This document shows, in pieces, positions 1 to 7,424 of a DNA stretch of 64,000 nt. Source of the stretch: UBA4416 sp036676295 (lineage in GTDB: Bacteria; Bacteroidota; Bacteroidia; B-17B0; Aurantibacillaceae); the NCBI GenBank assembly GCA_036676295.1, contig JAKFDE010000062.1, forward strand, positions 124,001-188,000, given 5' to 3'. Every line of letters starts with the position of its first letter. Positions within the stretch are counted from its first letter, which is position 1. Under the pieces are notes generated by a model, which saw nothing but the letters and a program-made list of their open reading frames with translations, searched no databases and was not told where the DNA came from. The position numbers and the translations under genes are program-made.

Positions 1-282
1 AATGATATCGATGTAACGTTCAAAACGTTCTAATTTTTTCTCGATCTCGCTATTTGGCTCATTTAATTTAGAGAAATAGAAAAAATTATTCCCTCTTTCG
101 ATGTTATAACGAATTACATTAAAGTATGCCTGTAGTCTGTCAAAGTTTTCAGGGTTATTGATGATATCGTATAAACGATTCATCCCGTCTTTACTTCCAT
201 TACTTGAAATAAAATTTCCACGAGCCATCACAGAAAAAATATCGTGGGTTTGTTTTGGTAAATTAAAATTATAGTCTTCCAT
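1..282 (-). CDS. Probable condensin subunit MksE-like protein (partial, C-terminus outside window)
   Basis: The first 94 residues of a protein that continues past base 1. The ATG is at 282. The N-terminus begins MEDYNFNLPKQT and has a MukE/MksE-like stretch: a compact helical region with FISSNGS, an INNPENF segment, and an aromatic run NNFFYFSKLNEP. In MksBEF and Wadjet (JetABC) systems the MukE-like subunit is encoded right after the kleisin-like subunit and bridges it to the SMC ATPase. Here it lies 47 bp after the larger MksF-like gene on the same strand, which fits that order. The SMC gene would lie outside the window. The assignment rests on gene order and a short fragment, so it is moderate. 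Confidence 0.55.
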   Translation of the reverse strand, partial: MEDYNFNLPKQTHDIFSVMARGNFISSNGSKDGMNRLYDIINNPENFDRLQAYFNVIRYNIERGNNFFYFSKLNEPNSEIEKKLERFERYIDII

Positions 283-329
283 TGTGTTGTTTAATGTTTT
301 GTTGTTTCTTGTTTCAGGTTTAAAGTTGC

Positions 330-1910
330 TTACTGCTCATTGCTTTCATTTTCTTTTTTCTCCTCGGTCCCTTTATTCCCTTCAGTATCTTTCATTCCTT
401 CATTCTTCCCTTCTATCTCTTTAGCCATTTTCGATTCTTTCACTTTCTTTTCCTTTTTCGCTTTCGGCACTACAACTTCAGGTGTTTCTATTTTTTCAAC
501 TTCCTCAACCTCTACTATCTCATCTGTCTCTCCCACCGCTTCAATCTCCTTCGTCTCTTCAATCACGCTAATCTCTTCCGTCGACTGTATTTCTTCTATC
601 TCCTCCAACACGTCTACCTCTCTCATCTCTTCAACCTCTTTGGTCGCTTTTATCTCTTTCTTCACTTCGGCAATTCTGGATTTCTTAGCGCTTGATTTAT
701 CTTTGAACGGTACAATCAATGTATAACCCAAACGCTTTTTATTTTTATTTGAGTCTTCGTAATCATAATATTGTAACCGGTATTTAAAATCCATCACGGT
801 TTGGTATTCCATTGCAATTTCAACAAACAAGGATAAACGCTCTTCAAACGAAACCGTACCAATGGCTTTAGGGAATTTATATTCCATCAGGTACTCGAAT
901 AAATTTAATTTAGTTTGAACTAAAAAGCGTTCTACTAATTTTTCAGTATCTAATTTTATTTGTTGTTCTAAGCCTTTATCTTTAAAGTTACCTGCCATTT
1001 TATCGGCAAGTCCACGTACCATTAAACGGGTGATCTTATACTTCTCTGCAATACGTTTACACAACACATGTCCATCATCCGTATATAAGAAATCAACCGG
1101 GATTTTTGTTTTAGGCGTTTTATGTCCGTTATGTTTTAAGGTGTTGATGTTACCAACGATCTCTCTAAAATTCGTTTTAAAATGAAGCGTTCCATGATCT
1201 TTTACTTCTTTTAAACGTTGTGCTTTTTTGTAAACATCTAACTGGAACTGGATCTTGTTAATGAAATCCGTAATGTCTGTTTGGATCTCAATTAAGAAAT
1301 CGAGATTTTCAATTAAGCTCGCTTTAAGAACTGATACAATGCCGAATAATTCGGTATCATTGGTAATATTGAACAAGTTTCTGGTTTCTTCAACGATATC
1401 AGAGGTTTTCTTAATGAAATCGATGATCGTATCACGCTTTTCGCGGTAATCTTCAAGCTTTTGTAATTTGATACGATAGTTACTTTCGTTCTTGTAAGTA
1501 TCATCTACATTCTTTTGAAGTTTAATAATTTCACGCGTTAAGGTTGCATTAATGCGTTTTAAATATTTTTTGATACTACGTAAGAATCGCATTTCGCGAG
1601 CTTCCTGATAGAAATTAATGTGTCGTTTTAATTCATAGATATAATCATTAATGAATCCCGGAGTTACTTCTCCAATTTCCATAAAATCCTCGAACATGGC
1701 CACCACAGAGTCGTTCAGACTCACAATGTTCTCATATTCGGTTAAAATATCTAATGAAATTAATTTACGATACTGTTCTTCCGTAATATCTTCTCTTCCC
1801 AATAATTCGTTTACGGTTATCTGGTCGCGTTGCCCAAATAACAGCTCCACTACACCACGGTTGTGGTATAGATTTGACAACAAATCTTTAACATTAACTT
1901 GTAAACTCAT
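330..1910 (-). CDS. Probable MksF/JetA-like condensin kleisin subunit with Glu/Lys-rich tail
   Basis: A 526-residue protein with ATG at 1910. Residues 1 to about 400 are predicted mostly helical and charged with no enzyme motif; long helices around 95-260 look coiled-coil-like. From about residue 405 the protein is low-complexity, with repeated E-x-x-E-V-E-E-I-E and a final K/E-rich stretch, giving a disordered acidic then mixed-charge tail. An MksE-like gene follows after 47 bp, which is the kleisin-then-MukE order of MksBEF or Wadjet condensins that organise the chromosome or cleave plasmids. The acidic tail is unusual for MksF as I know it. The start of the gene faces bshC across 233 bp in which I see no other gene. 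Confidence 0.5.
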   Translation of the reverse strand: MSLQVNVKDLLSNLYHNRGVVELLFGQRDQITVNELLGREDITEEQYRKLISLDILTEYENIVSLNDSVVAMFEDFMEIGEVTPGFINDYIYELKRHINFYQEAREMRFLRSIKKYLKRINATLTREIIKLQKNVDDTYKNESNYRIKLQKLEDYREKRDTIIDFIKKTSDIVEETRNLFNITNDTELFGIVSVLKASLIENLDFLIEIQTDITDFINKIQFQLDVYKKAQRLKEVKDHGTLHFKTNFREIVGNINTLKHNGHKTPKTKIPVDFLYTDDGHVLCKRIAEKYKITRLMVRGLADKMAGNFKDKGLEQQIKLDTEKLVERFLVQTKLNLFEYLMEYKFPKAIGTVSFEERLSLFVEIAMEYQTVMDFKYRLQYYDYEDSNKNKKRLGYTLIVPFKDKSSAKKSRIAEVKKEIKATKEVEEMREVDVLEEIEEIQSTEEISVIEETKEIEAVGETDEIVEVEEVEKIETPEVVVPKAKKEKKVKESKMAKEIEGKNEGMKDTEGNKGTEEKKENESNEQ

Positions 1911-2132
1911 TCAAAATAGTCCTGATTATATCTACTAAAAATACGAAGGCTTTGCAGGCTACTAAAGTCGGGTTATGAACAAAAAAAGAGGTAATTAACT
2001 AAATAAGCCTGAGCGATTCTGTAAGTATCTGATAAATAAGCTTTTTAATGTTAATAGCGCGTTGAAAACGGGAACATTTTCCGGATCAAAATCCACAAAA
2101 ACAGTAACTTTATTTTAATTTATTTTAAATAA

Positions 2133-2140
2133 TACATTTG
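2133..2140 (+). promoter_or_regulatory. TAnnTTTG -7 element before bshC
   Basis: TACATTTG matches the Bacteroidota -7 consensus TAnnTTTG and ends 3 bp before the ATG at 2144, so the transcript would be leaderless or nearly so. No clear -33 TTG is seen. Confidence 0.55.
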
Positions 2141-2143
2141 TGT

Positions 2144-3745
2144 ATGCTATTTACCAAACAAACGACCCCACTAAATACAACTTCTCTTTTTTCGGGATTA
2201 TTTAATGATTATGTAAATGGAGCAGCGCAAGTAAAACCATTTTACGACTTCCATTTTAACAAAGCTTCTTTTGATTTATATTTTCAAAAAAACACTTTTG
2301 AAAAAGTAGACAGAACTGTTTTAGTAAGAGCTTTAAACAAGCAAGCTGATCTGGTTTCAAATACAAGCTCAACTTCAAAAGCTAATATTACTTTATTAGA
2401 GAAATCAAATACATATACAGTTACCACAGGGCATCAACTGTGTTTGTTTACGGGGCCTTCTTATTTCATCTATAAGATCATCAGTACTATTAATTTGGCT
2501 AAAACACTTAATCAAAATTTTAAGGATAAACAGTTTGTGCCAGTGTATTGGATGGCAAGCGAGGATCATGATTTTGAGGAAATTAATCATACACATTCTT
2601 TCGGAAAAACAATAACCTGGAATAGTGAACAAAAAGGTAGCGTGGGCGAATTTAACACCAATGGTATACAAGAAGCAATTGCAGAACTCAAAATAATTTT
2701 AGGTGATACTGAAAATGCTAAAACTTTAATTCAACTATTTGAATCTTCGTATTTAAACCATTCTAATTTAGCAGATGCCACAAGATACTTAGTAAATGAA
2801 TTGTTAGGCGAATACGGGATTGTGATCTTAGACGGAAATGATCCGGAATTAAAATCTTTATTTAAAGATGAATTAAAAACAGATATTTTTGAAAACACAT
2901 CTTTTGATTTAGTCAATGAAACGATCAATCAATTAAAACCAGCTTATTCCGTACAGGTTAATCCACGCGAAATTAATATATTTTATAAGGAACAAGGGTT
3001 GAGAGAGCGTATTGAAAAAGATGAAGAAGGCTTTAAGGTTTTAAATACTGATATCAAATTTTCAAAAACAGAATTAGAAGAGATCATTAATTCTACTCCT
3101 GAAAAATTAAGCCCGAATGTTGTACTTAGACCTTTATATCAGCAAAAAATATTACCCAATGTAGCTTATGTTGGCGGCCCCGGAGAGATCGTGTATTGGT
3201 TGGAATACAAAAAGATGTTTGAAGCCTATAACATTCCTTATCCGATTTTAGTACCACGAAATTTTGTGATGTTACTGGATAAAAACACGCAAACTAAATT
3301 GCAAAAATTAAATTTATCAATCACTGACACATTTAACGATGGTGAAGATTTAGTGAAACAACTCATTAAAACACAACATGCAGATGTCCATTTAGAAAAT
3401 GAAAAAAAACAACTATTGGATGTATTTGCTGCTGTTTTAGAAACCGTTTCCCAAATTGATAAATCCCTGATCGCTTCGACTGAAGCCGAAAAACAAAAAG
3501 CCATTAATGGATTAAATGCCATTGAGCAAAAAATAAACAGAGCACTTAAACAAAAATCAGAAACCGACGTTAATCAGATCTGGAGCATTAAAGGGAAATT
3601 GTTTCCTAATAATACTCCGCAGGAACGTTGGGATAATTTCAGTATGTATTACACTAAATATGGTAAAACATTTATTAGTGAACTAATGAATGAATTGATT
3701 TATGATCTGGAGAAATTTGAGTACACTCTCTTATTAGAAAAATAA
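2144..3745 (+). CDS. bshC: Bacillithiol biosynthesis cysteine-adding enzyme BshC
   Basis: BshC joins cysteine to glucosaminyl-malate, the last step of bacillithiol synthesis in the cytoplasm. The 533-residue length is normal for the family. Signature stretches are TTGHQLCLFTGPSYFIYKI (about 88-106), then VPVYWMASEDHDFEEINH (about 129-146), which holds the conserved acidic and histidine residues of the nucleotidyltransferase-like core, and NVAYVGGPGEIVYWLEYK further on. I chose the ATG at 2144 rather than the TTG two codons upstream because that TTG lies inside the -7 element. The stop codon shares one base with the next ATG (TAATG), so the two genes should be translationally coupled. BshA and BshB are not in the window. 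Confidence 0.93.
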   Translation: MLFTKQTTPLNTTSLFSGLFNDYVNGAAQVKPFYDFHFNKASFDLYFQKNTFEKVDRTVLVRALNKQADLVSNTSSTSKANITLLEKSNTYTVTTGHQLCLFTGPSYFIYKIISTINLAKTLNQNFKDKQFVPVYWMASEDHDFEEINHTHSFGKTITWNSEQKGSVGEFNTNGIQEAIAELKIILGDTENAKTLIQLFESSYLNHSNLADATRYLVNELLGEYGIVILDGNDPELKSLFKDELKTDIFENTSFDLVNETINQLKPAYSVQVNPREINIFYKEQGLRERIEKDEEGFKVLNTDIKFSKTELEEIINSTPEKLSPNVVLRPLYQQKILPNVAYVGGPGEIVYWLEYKKMFEAYNIPYPILVPRNFVMLLDKNTQTKLQKLNLSITDTFNDGEDLVKQLIKTQHADVHLENEKKQLLDVFAAVLETVSQIDKSLIASTEAEKQKAINGLNAIEQKINRALKQKSETDVNQIWSIKGKLFPNNTPQERWDNFSMYYTKYGKTFISELMNELIYDLEKFEYTLLLEK

Positions 3746-4464
3746 TGAATCCGGTTTTTCTAAAAGCAGAATGGCGAAAATTACTCATGATCAATTATGA
3801 ATTGGATCCCGAAGTATTAAAACCTTTTTTACCTGCACATACCGAATTAGACCTCTATAACGGAAAATGTTTAGTAAGCATTGTTGGCTTTCTGTTTTTA
3901 GATACAAAGATCAAAGGCATGAAAATTCCATTTCATGTAAATTTTGAAGAAGTAAATTTACGTTTCTATATAACACATACTGATCAAGACAATCAAGTAA
4001 AACGCGGAACTTCTTTCATTAAAGAAATTGTACCAAGGCGAGCCATTACAATTGTGGCGAACACGTTATACAAAGAAAAATATGTAACACTTCCCATGTC
4101 TCATTTGTTGAAAGAGTCAACCGATCAATTGGAAGTTGGTTATTACTGGAAATGCAATAAAGTTACTAATTCGATGTATTGTAAAGCTGAAAATAAACTA
4201 CAGGCAATTCAAGAAAATAGTATAGAAGAATTTATTACCGAGCATTATTGGGGCTACACCCAATTATCCAAAACACAAACATCAGAATATGCCGTGGAAC
4301 ATCCTCGTTGGGAAATCTATCCAATTACTGATCTTAAAGCGTCTATTAATTTCGAATCTTTATATGGAAAAGCATTTTCTAACCTAATGAACCAAAATCC
4401 GCATTCTGTTTTATTGACCGAAGGATCCAAAATTATTGTAAGAAAAGGCAAAAAACTCTCATAA
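3745..4464 (+). CDS. DUF2071 family protein (YqjF-like)
   Basis: A 239-residue soluble protein that starts on the last base of the bshC stop codon. The N-terminal FLKAEWRKLLMINYELDPEVLKPFLPAHTELDLYNGKCLVSIVGF region, read in pieces, has the W-x-x-L-x-x-x-N-Y and L-P-x-x-x-x-L-D-x-x-x-G features of DUF2071, the family of Bacillus YqjF. The middle has an NLRFYI strand and the C-terminus ends in a basic GKK run. No function is established for the family. Coupling with bshC could mean a link to thiol metabolism, but that is inference from position only. Confidence 0.8.
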   Translation: MNPVFLKAEWRKLLMINYELDPEVLKPFLPAHTELDLYNGKCLVSIVGFLFLDTKIKGMKIPFHVNFEEVNLRFYITHTDQDNQVKRGTSFIKEIVPRRAITIVANTLYKEKYVTLPMSHLLKESTDQLEVGYYWKCNKVTNSMYCKAENKLQAIQENSIEEFITEHYWGYTQLSKTQTSEYAVEHPRWEIYPITDLKASINFESLYGKAFSNLMNQNPHSVLLTEGSKIIVRKGKKLS

Positions 4465-4553
4465 AATTCTATTTTTTGTCAATTTTACTCTTTTTATTGT
4501 ATTTTTATATGAGTTTTATCACATAGAGAAAAGCTCCCATTTAAGGTTAAACC

Positions 4554-4586
4554 TTGTCGGAGTGTGGGAAAAAATTCATATATTTG
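4554..4586 (+). promoter_or_regulatory. Promoter of the cold-shock gene
   Basis: A -33 TTG at 4554-4556 and a -7 TATATTTG at 4579-4586 are separated by 22 bp. Transcription should begin near 4592, leaving a leader of about 240 nt. The -33 TTG overlaps a dyad AAGGTT-A-AACCTT at 4543-4555 that could bind a regulator. Confidence 0.6.
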
Positions 4587-4650
4587 TGTTCTTCATATGA
4601 AGATTGTATATCCGTCTGTTTGTAACCCCTAATTGCAATTCGATCAATTT

Positions 4651-4712
4651 TACACTTTTCTTATTAAGAATAAGAATTGGCATTATAGTGCCAATAAAAG
4701 AGGAAAAGTGTA
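4651..4712 (+). promoter_or_regulatory. Three-way-junction RNA element in the cold-shock gene leader
   Basis: The leader holds a closing stem TACACTTTTC (4651-4660) with GAAAAGTGTA (4703-4712), all ten pairs Watson-Crick. Inside it are two further hairpins: CTTATT-AAG-AATAAG (4660-4674) and TTGGCAT-TATA-GTGCCAA (4677-4694, one G-U pair). Together they form a compact three-way junction. Long structured leaders that change shape with temperature are known for enteric cspA, but this arrangement does not match any element I know. The region 4465-4830 has no gene. Confidence 0.6.
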
Positions 4713-4748
4713 CCTCAAGAATAAATCACTTAATTAAACTGTATTAAC

Positions 4749-4814
4749 AAAGAAAACTTGTTTTTCTTTTCTAATAATAACAAACAATAAATAACCGTTT
4801 TGAGAAATCAAAAC
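4749..4814 (+). promoter_or_regulatory. Two hairpins just upstream of the cold-shock start codon
   Basis: AAAGAAAA (4749-4756) can pair with TTTTCTTT (4762-4769) across a five-base loop. GTTTTGA (4797-4803) pairs with TCAAAAC (4808-4814) around a GAAA tetraloop, ending 16 bases before the ATG. Between this hairpin and the ATG the leader is A-rich and has no Shine-Dalgarno, so the second hairpin is well placed to affect ribosome access. Confidence 0.5.
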
Positions 4815-4830
4815 ACAAAACAAAAACAAA

Positions 4831-5019
4831 ATGAAACAAGGAACAGTTAAATTTTTTAACGAAGCAAAAGGCTTTGGATTTATCAAAGCAGAAAATGGCG
4901 AAGAAATTTTCGTACACGCAACAGGTCTTAAAGAAGAAATCAGAGAGAACGACGAAGTAGTATTCGAAATAGAACAAGGTAAAAAAGGCTTAAATGCTGT
5001 AAACGTAAGTTTAGCTTAA
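4831..5019 (+). CDS. Cold-shock domain protein (CspA family)
   Basis: A 62-residue single cold-shock domain. RNP1 is KGFGFI (13-18) and RNP2 is IFVHAT (26-31), the single-stranded nucleic acid-binding surface. Such proteins melt RNA secondary structure in the cold or act as general RNA chaperones. The gene is monocistronic, with its own promoter, a 240-nt structured leader and a strong terminator 15 bp after the stop. The long leader suggests post-transcriptional control. A membrane fatty-acid desaturase gene follows in the same direction and a DEAD-box helicase gene lies 2.4 kb on. Confidence 0.95.
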   Translation: MKQGTVKFFNEAKGFGFIKAENGEEIFVHATGLKEEIRENDEVVFEIEQGKKGLNAVNVSLA

Positions 5020-5034
5020 TCTTACATACCAATT

Positions 5035-5073
5035 AACAAAAGCAAATCATAGTATGATTTGCTTTTGTTTTTT
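5035..5073 (+). terminator. Rho-independent terminator after the cold-shock gene
   Basis: AACAAAAGCAAATCATA (5035-5051) and its perfect complement (5053-5069) flank a single base, giving a stem of about 15 to 16 bp after loop formation, followed by a T run to 5073. Confidence 0.9.
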
Positions 5074-5127
5074 AAGCCCAATCTCACAAAATAAAATTAT
5101 TACTTTATCTAAAAAGCAGTCTTAAGA

Positions 5128-6243
5128 ATGAGCATGACACCAATACGTTTTATAGACGCAAATAAAGACAGAGCATTGTTTTTCTCCATCCTACGTCAAC
5201 GAGTTGACGCCTATTTCAAAGAGAACAATATTTCAAAACATTATAATCCTCAAATGGTGGTTAAAACCATCATTCTTTTATCCGCATACATTTTACCTTT
5301 TATTGTCATTTTATTTTTTCCTCTAACGCCATTAGTTAGCATTGCGTTATGGACTGTTATGGGCTTTGCCATGGCCGGTATAGGCATGAGCGTTATGCAT
5401 GATGCAAATCATGGGGCGTACTCTTCAAGTAGTAAAGTAAATCTTTGGTTGGGTCACACCTTAAATATGTTAGGTGGCGCTGTATTCAACTGGAAATTAC
5501 AACACAATATTCTACACCACACTTACACCAATGTGGTAAATATGGATGACGACATTGATGACAAATTAGTGATGCGTTTTTCTCCTCATACAAAAGTGAA
5601 GTGGTATCACAAATTTCAATTTGTTTATGCCTTTTTCTTTTACGGTATCTTAACCCTTTACTGGGCTTTATTAAAAGATTTTGTTCAGTTTTTCAAATAC
5701 ACAAAAGACGGCGTGAACAAAAACGCTGAATCAGAAAACAGAAAAACATTATTAAAAATAGTAATCGGAAAAATACTCTACTTTGCTGTATTCTTTGGTC
5801 TTCCAATTTTTGTTTTCCATGTACCTGCATCACAAGTTATTATTGGATTTTTACTAATGCAATTTATTGCAGGTTTAGTATTAACCGTTATTTTTCAGTT
5901 AGCACATACGGTAGAAGACACTTCTCATCCATTACCAAATGCCGAAAATACAATTGAAAACAACTGGGCTATTCACCAATTAAACACAACCGTTAATTTT
6001 TCGAGAAGTAACAAATTTATTTCATGGTATGTAGGCGGGTTGAATTTTCAAGTAGAACACCATTTATTTCCAACAATCTGTCATGTACATTATCCTGAAA
6101 TTGCACCTATTGTAAAAGCTACGGCCGAAGAATACGGAGTGCCTTATTTGGAAAATCCTACATTTATGGAAGCGCTACGTTCACATATCAGTACACTTCA
6201 ACGATTTGGTAAATTACCGGATATGAATGAAGCGATTGGTTAA
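5128..6243 (+). CDS. Membrane fatty-acid desaturase (acyl-CoA / linoleoyl-CoA desaturase type)
   Basis: A 371-residue di-iron desaturase with all three histidine boxes: HDANH (91-95), HNILHH (126-131) and QVEHH (308-312). The QxxHH third box is typical of front-end type desaturases. Hydrophobic spans lie at about 45-65, 70-90, 165-185 and 205-255. The enzyme places double bonds in membrane acyl chains using oxygen and reduced electron carriers. It has no fused cytochrome b5 domain, so a separate donor is needed. Sitting just after a cold-shock gene, it may serve membrane fluidity in the cold. Its stop codon directly abuts the stop of the opposing gene. Confidence 0.92.
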   Translation: MSMTPIRFIDANKDRALFFSILRQRVDAYFKENNISKHYNPQMVVKTIILLSAYILPFIVILFFPLTPLVSIALWTVMGFAMAGIGMSVMHDANHGAYSSSSKVNLWLGHTLNMLGGAVFNWKLQHNILHHTYTNVVNMDDDIDDKLVMRFSPHTKVKWYHKFQFVYAFFFYGILTLYWALLKDFVQFFKYTKDGVNKNAESENRKTLLKIVIGKILYFAVFFGLPIFVFHVPASQVIIGFLLMQFIAGLVLTVIFQLAHTVEDTSHPLPNAENTIENNWAIHQLNTTVNFSRSNKFISWYVGGLNFQVEHHLFPTICHVHYPEIAPIVKATAEEYGVPYLENPTFMEALRSHISTLQRFGKLPDMNEAIG

Positions 6244-6501
6244 TTAATCTTCCGTTTCTGCTTCTTTCCCTCTCCATGTTTTCCATAGAGAAACAATTTG
6301 TTTACGAAAAATAAACATCAGTAATAAATAAGGCACTGCCATTAGATACAAAATACCTTTGTTGATGCCCGCTGCTACCGAATTTTTTTGCCCTTCGCTA
6401 CTTTGTACTGCTGCCTTACACATGGCACATTGTGCTTCCGTTAATTCTGGAGCCAGTACTAATACAACTAGGACAAATAATATGAAATAAGATTTTTTCA
6501 T
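6244..6501 (-). CDS. Small membrane protein with CxxC motif
   Basis: An 85-residue protein if begun at the ATG at 6501, which places a signal-like segment MKKSYFILFVLVVLVLAPE at the N-terminus. An ATG at 6552 would add 17 residues and hide this signal, so I prefer 6501. After the signal comes AQCAMCKAAVQSS, a CxxC pair, then a second hydrophobic segment (about 46-65) and a basic/acidic tail. I recognise it as a conserved short Bacteroidota protein of unknown role; CxxC near the membrane could bind metal or be redox-active. It is convergent with the desaturase with no intergenic base. Confidence 0.65.
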   Translation of the reverse strand: MKKSYFILFVLVVLVLAPELTEAQCAMCKAAVQSSEGQKNSVAAGINKGILYLMAVPYLLLMFIFRKQIVSLWKTWRGKEAETED

Positions 6502-6562
6502 AGGGCAAAGATACATTATTTTTAAGAATGAATCTTTTTTAGCATTCCTCAAAAAACATGAT

Positions 6563-7267
6563 TTATAGCATAATTATTCCCCACATTCTACCGGTTTTTC
6601 CATGATCTCTACGATAAGAAAAAAAATCAGGTTCAGTGGTACAACGATTCATGCTCCAGATATTTTCTTGCAAAATATCGTTTTCCTGTAATACAAATTT
6701 ATTAGCTGTTAATAAGTCGAGATGCCTTTCATTCCAACACGTTTCGGGAAAGCCATGTTCTTTAAAATAAGAAATAACTTGCTCACTCACCTCGTAATTT
6801 TTAGCACTTATTCCCTGCCCAATAGCCACTTTTATATGCTCTTTTTCGGCCCCTAATTTTCGCATTTCAATAATGGTATTGGTAACGATCTTAGCTAAAG
6901 TGCCTTTCCAGCCACAATGAGCGGCGCCAATCACCTGATTTTTTTCATCATGAAACAAAATAGGATAACAATCTGCTGCTCCCACTGCAATAGCAATTCC
7001 TTTTTGATTGGTGACCAACGCATCTCCCTCTTGTTTTCCGGGTATAGCCTGACAAACCTGATTACTATGAATTTGATTCAAGTAAGAAACCTGATCCATA
7101 AAAATATCCAATTCAGCCAAAGCTCTAATTCGGTTTTCTTCAATATTTTCAGGTAAATCTTCGCTGCCGGCTAAATTCAAACTATAAAAGGGTTCGGACG
7201 ATACACCTCCGTGGCGCATCGAAAACCCATGTTTAGTTGAAATATGTTTACTGTTTATCCAGAGCAT
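6563..7267 (-). CDS. pgeF: PgeF / YfiH family multicopper-type purine nucleoside phosphorylase (laccase-domain) protein
   Basis: A 234-residue cytosolic protein of the YfiH/LACC1 family. Motifs are TKHGFSMRHGGVS near the N-terminus, ADCYPILF (about 100), AAHCGWKG (about 115) holding the zinc-binding Cys and His, and GISAKNYEV (about 154). Family members edit peptidoglycan precursors in enterobacteria and cleave adenosine, with adenosine deaminase and phosphorylase activity reported. It lies just upstream of the CxxC membrane-protein gene, 61 bp away on the same strand, so the two may be co-transcribed. Confidence 0.88.
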   Translation of the reverse strand: MLWINSKHISTKHGFSMRHGGVSSEPFYSLNLAGSEDLPENIEENRIRALAELDIFMDQVSYLNQIHSNQVCQAIPGKQEGDALVTNQKGIAIAVGAADCYPILFHDEKNQVIGAAHCGWKGTLAKIVTNTIIEMRKLGAEKEHIKVAIGQGISAKNYEVSEQVISYFKEHGFPETCWNERHLDLLTANKFVLQENDILQENIWSMNRCTTEPDFFSYRRDHGKTGRMWGIIML

Positions 7268-7280
7268 TTTTATGTTTTTG

Positions 7281-7341
7281 TGTCAGGCTGAGTGGAGTCG
7301 AAGCCTAAAGCGACTACCCTTCGACTCCGCTCAGGGAGACA
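7281..7341. repeat. Palindromic intergenic repeat, family A copy 1
   Basis: TGTCAGGCTGAGTGGAGTCG runs into a complementary half, CGACTCCGCTCAGGGAGACA. It is a long imperfect palindrome between divergent genes, near-identical to 12252-12310 and related to 41579-41645. It resembles the REP-like palindromes common between genes in Bacteroidota. Confidence 0.85.
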
Positions 7342-7424
7342 ATAGATTAGACGAATGTAGCCTATAATTACTGTAAAATTAGTAAATTAGCTCTTTATTA
7401 ATATAACAATTTAAAATTATTACT

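Noticed and set aside
340..726. A 128-residue Ser/Phe-rich reading frame on the plus strand
   Set aside because: It is antisense to the Glu/Lys-rich tail of the MksF-like gene; low-complexity GAA/AAA codons read backwards give Ser/Phe-rich frames.
2138..2143. TTG start of bshC two codons upstream of the ATG
   Set aside because: It lies inside the -7 promoter element, so it would not be in the transcript.
4771..4977. Minus-strand Phe/Cys-rich reading frame
   Set aside because: Antisense to the cold-shock gene and its leader, with no signal or motif.
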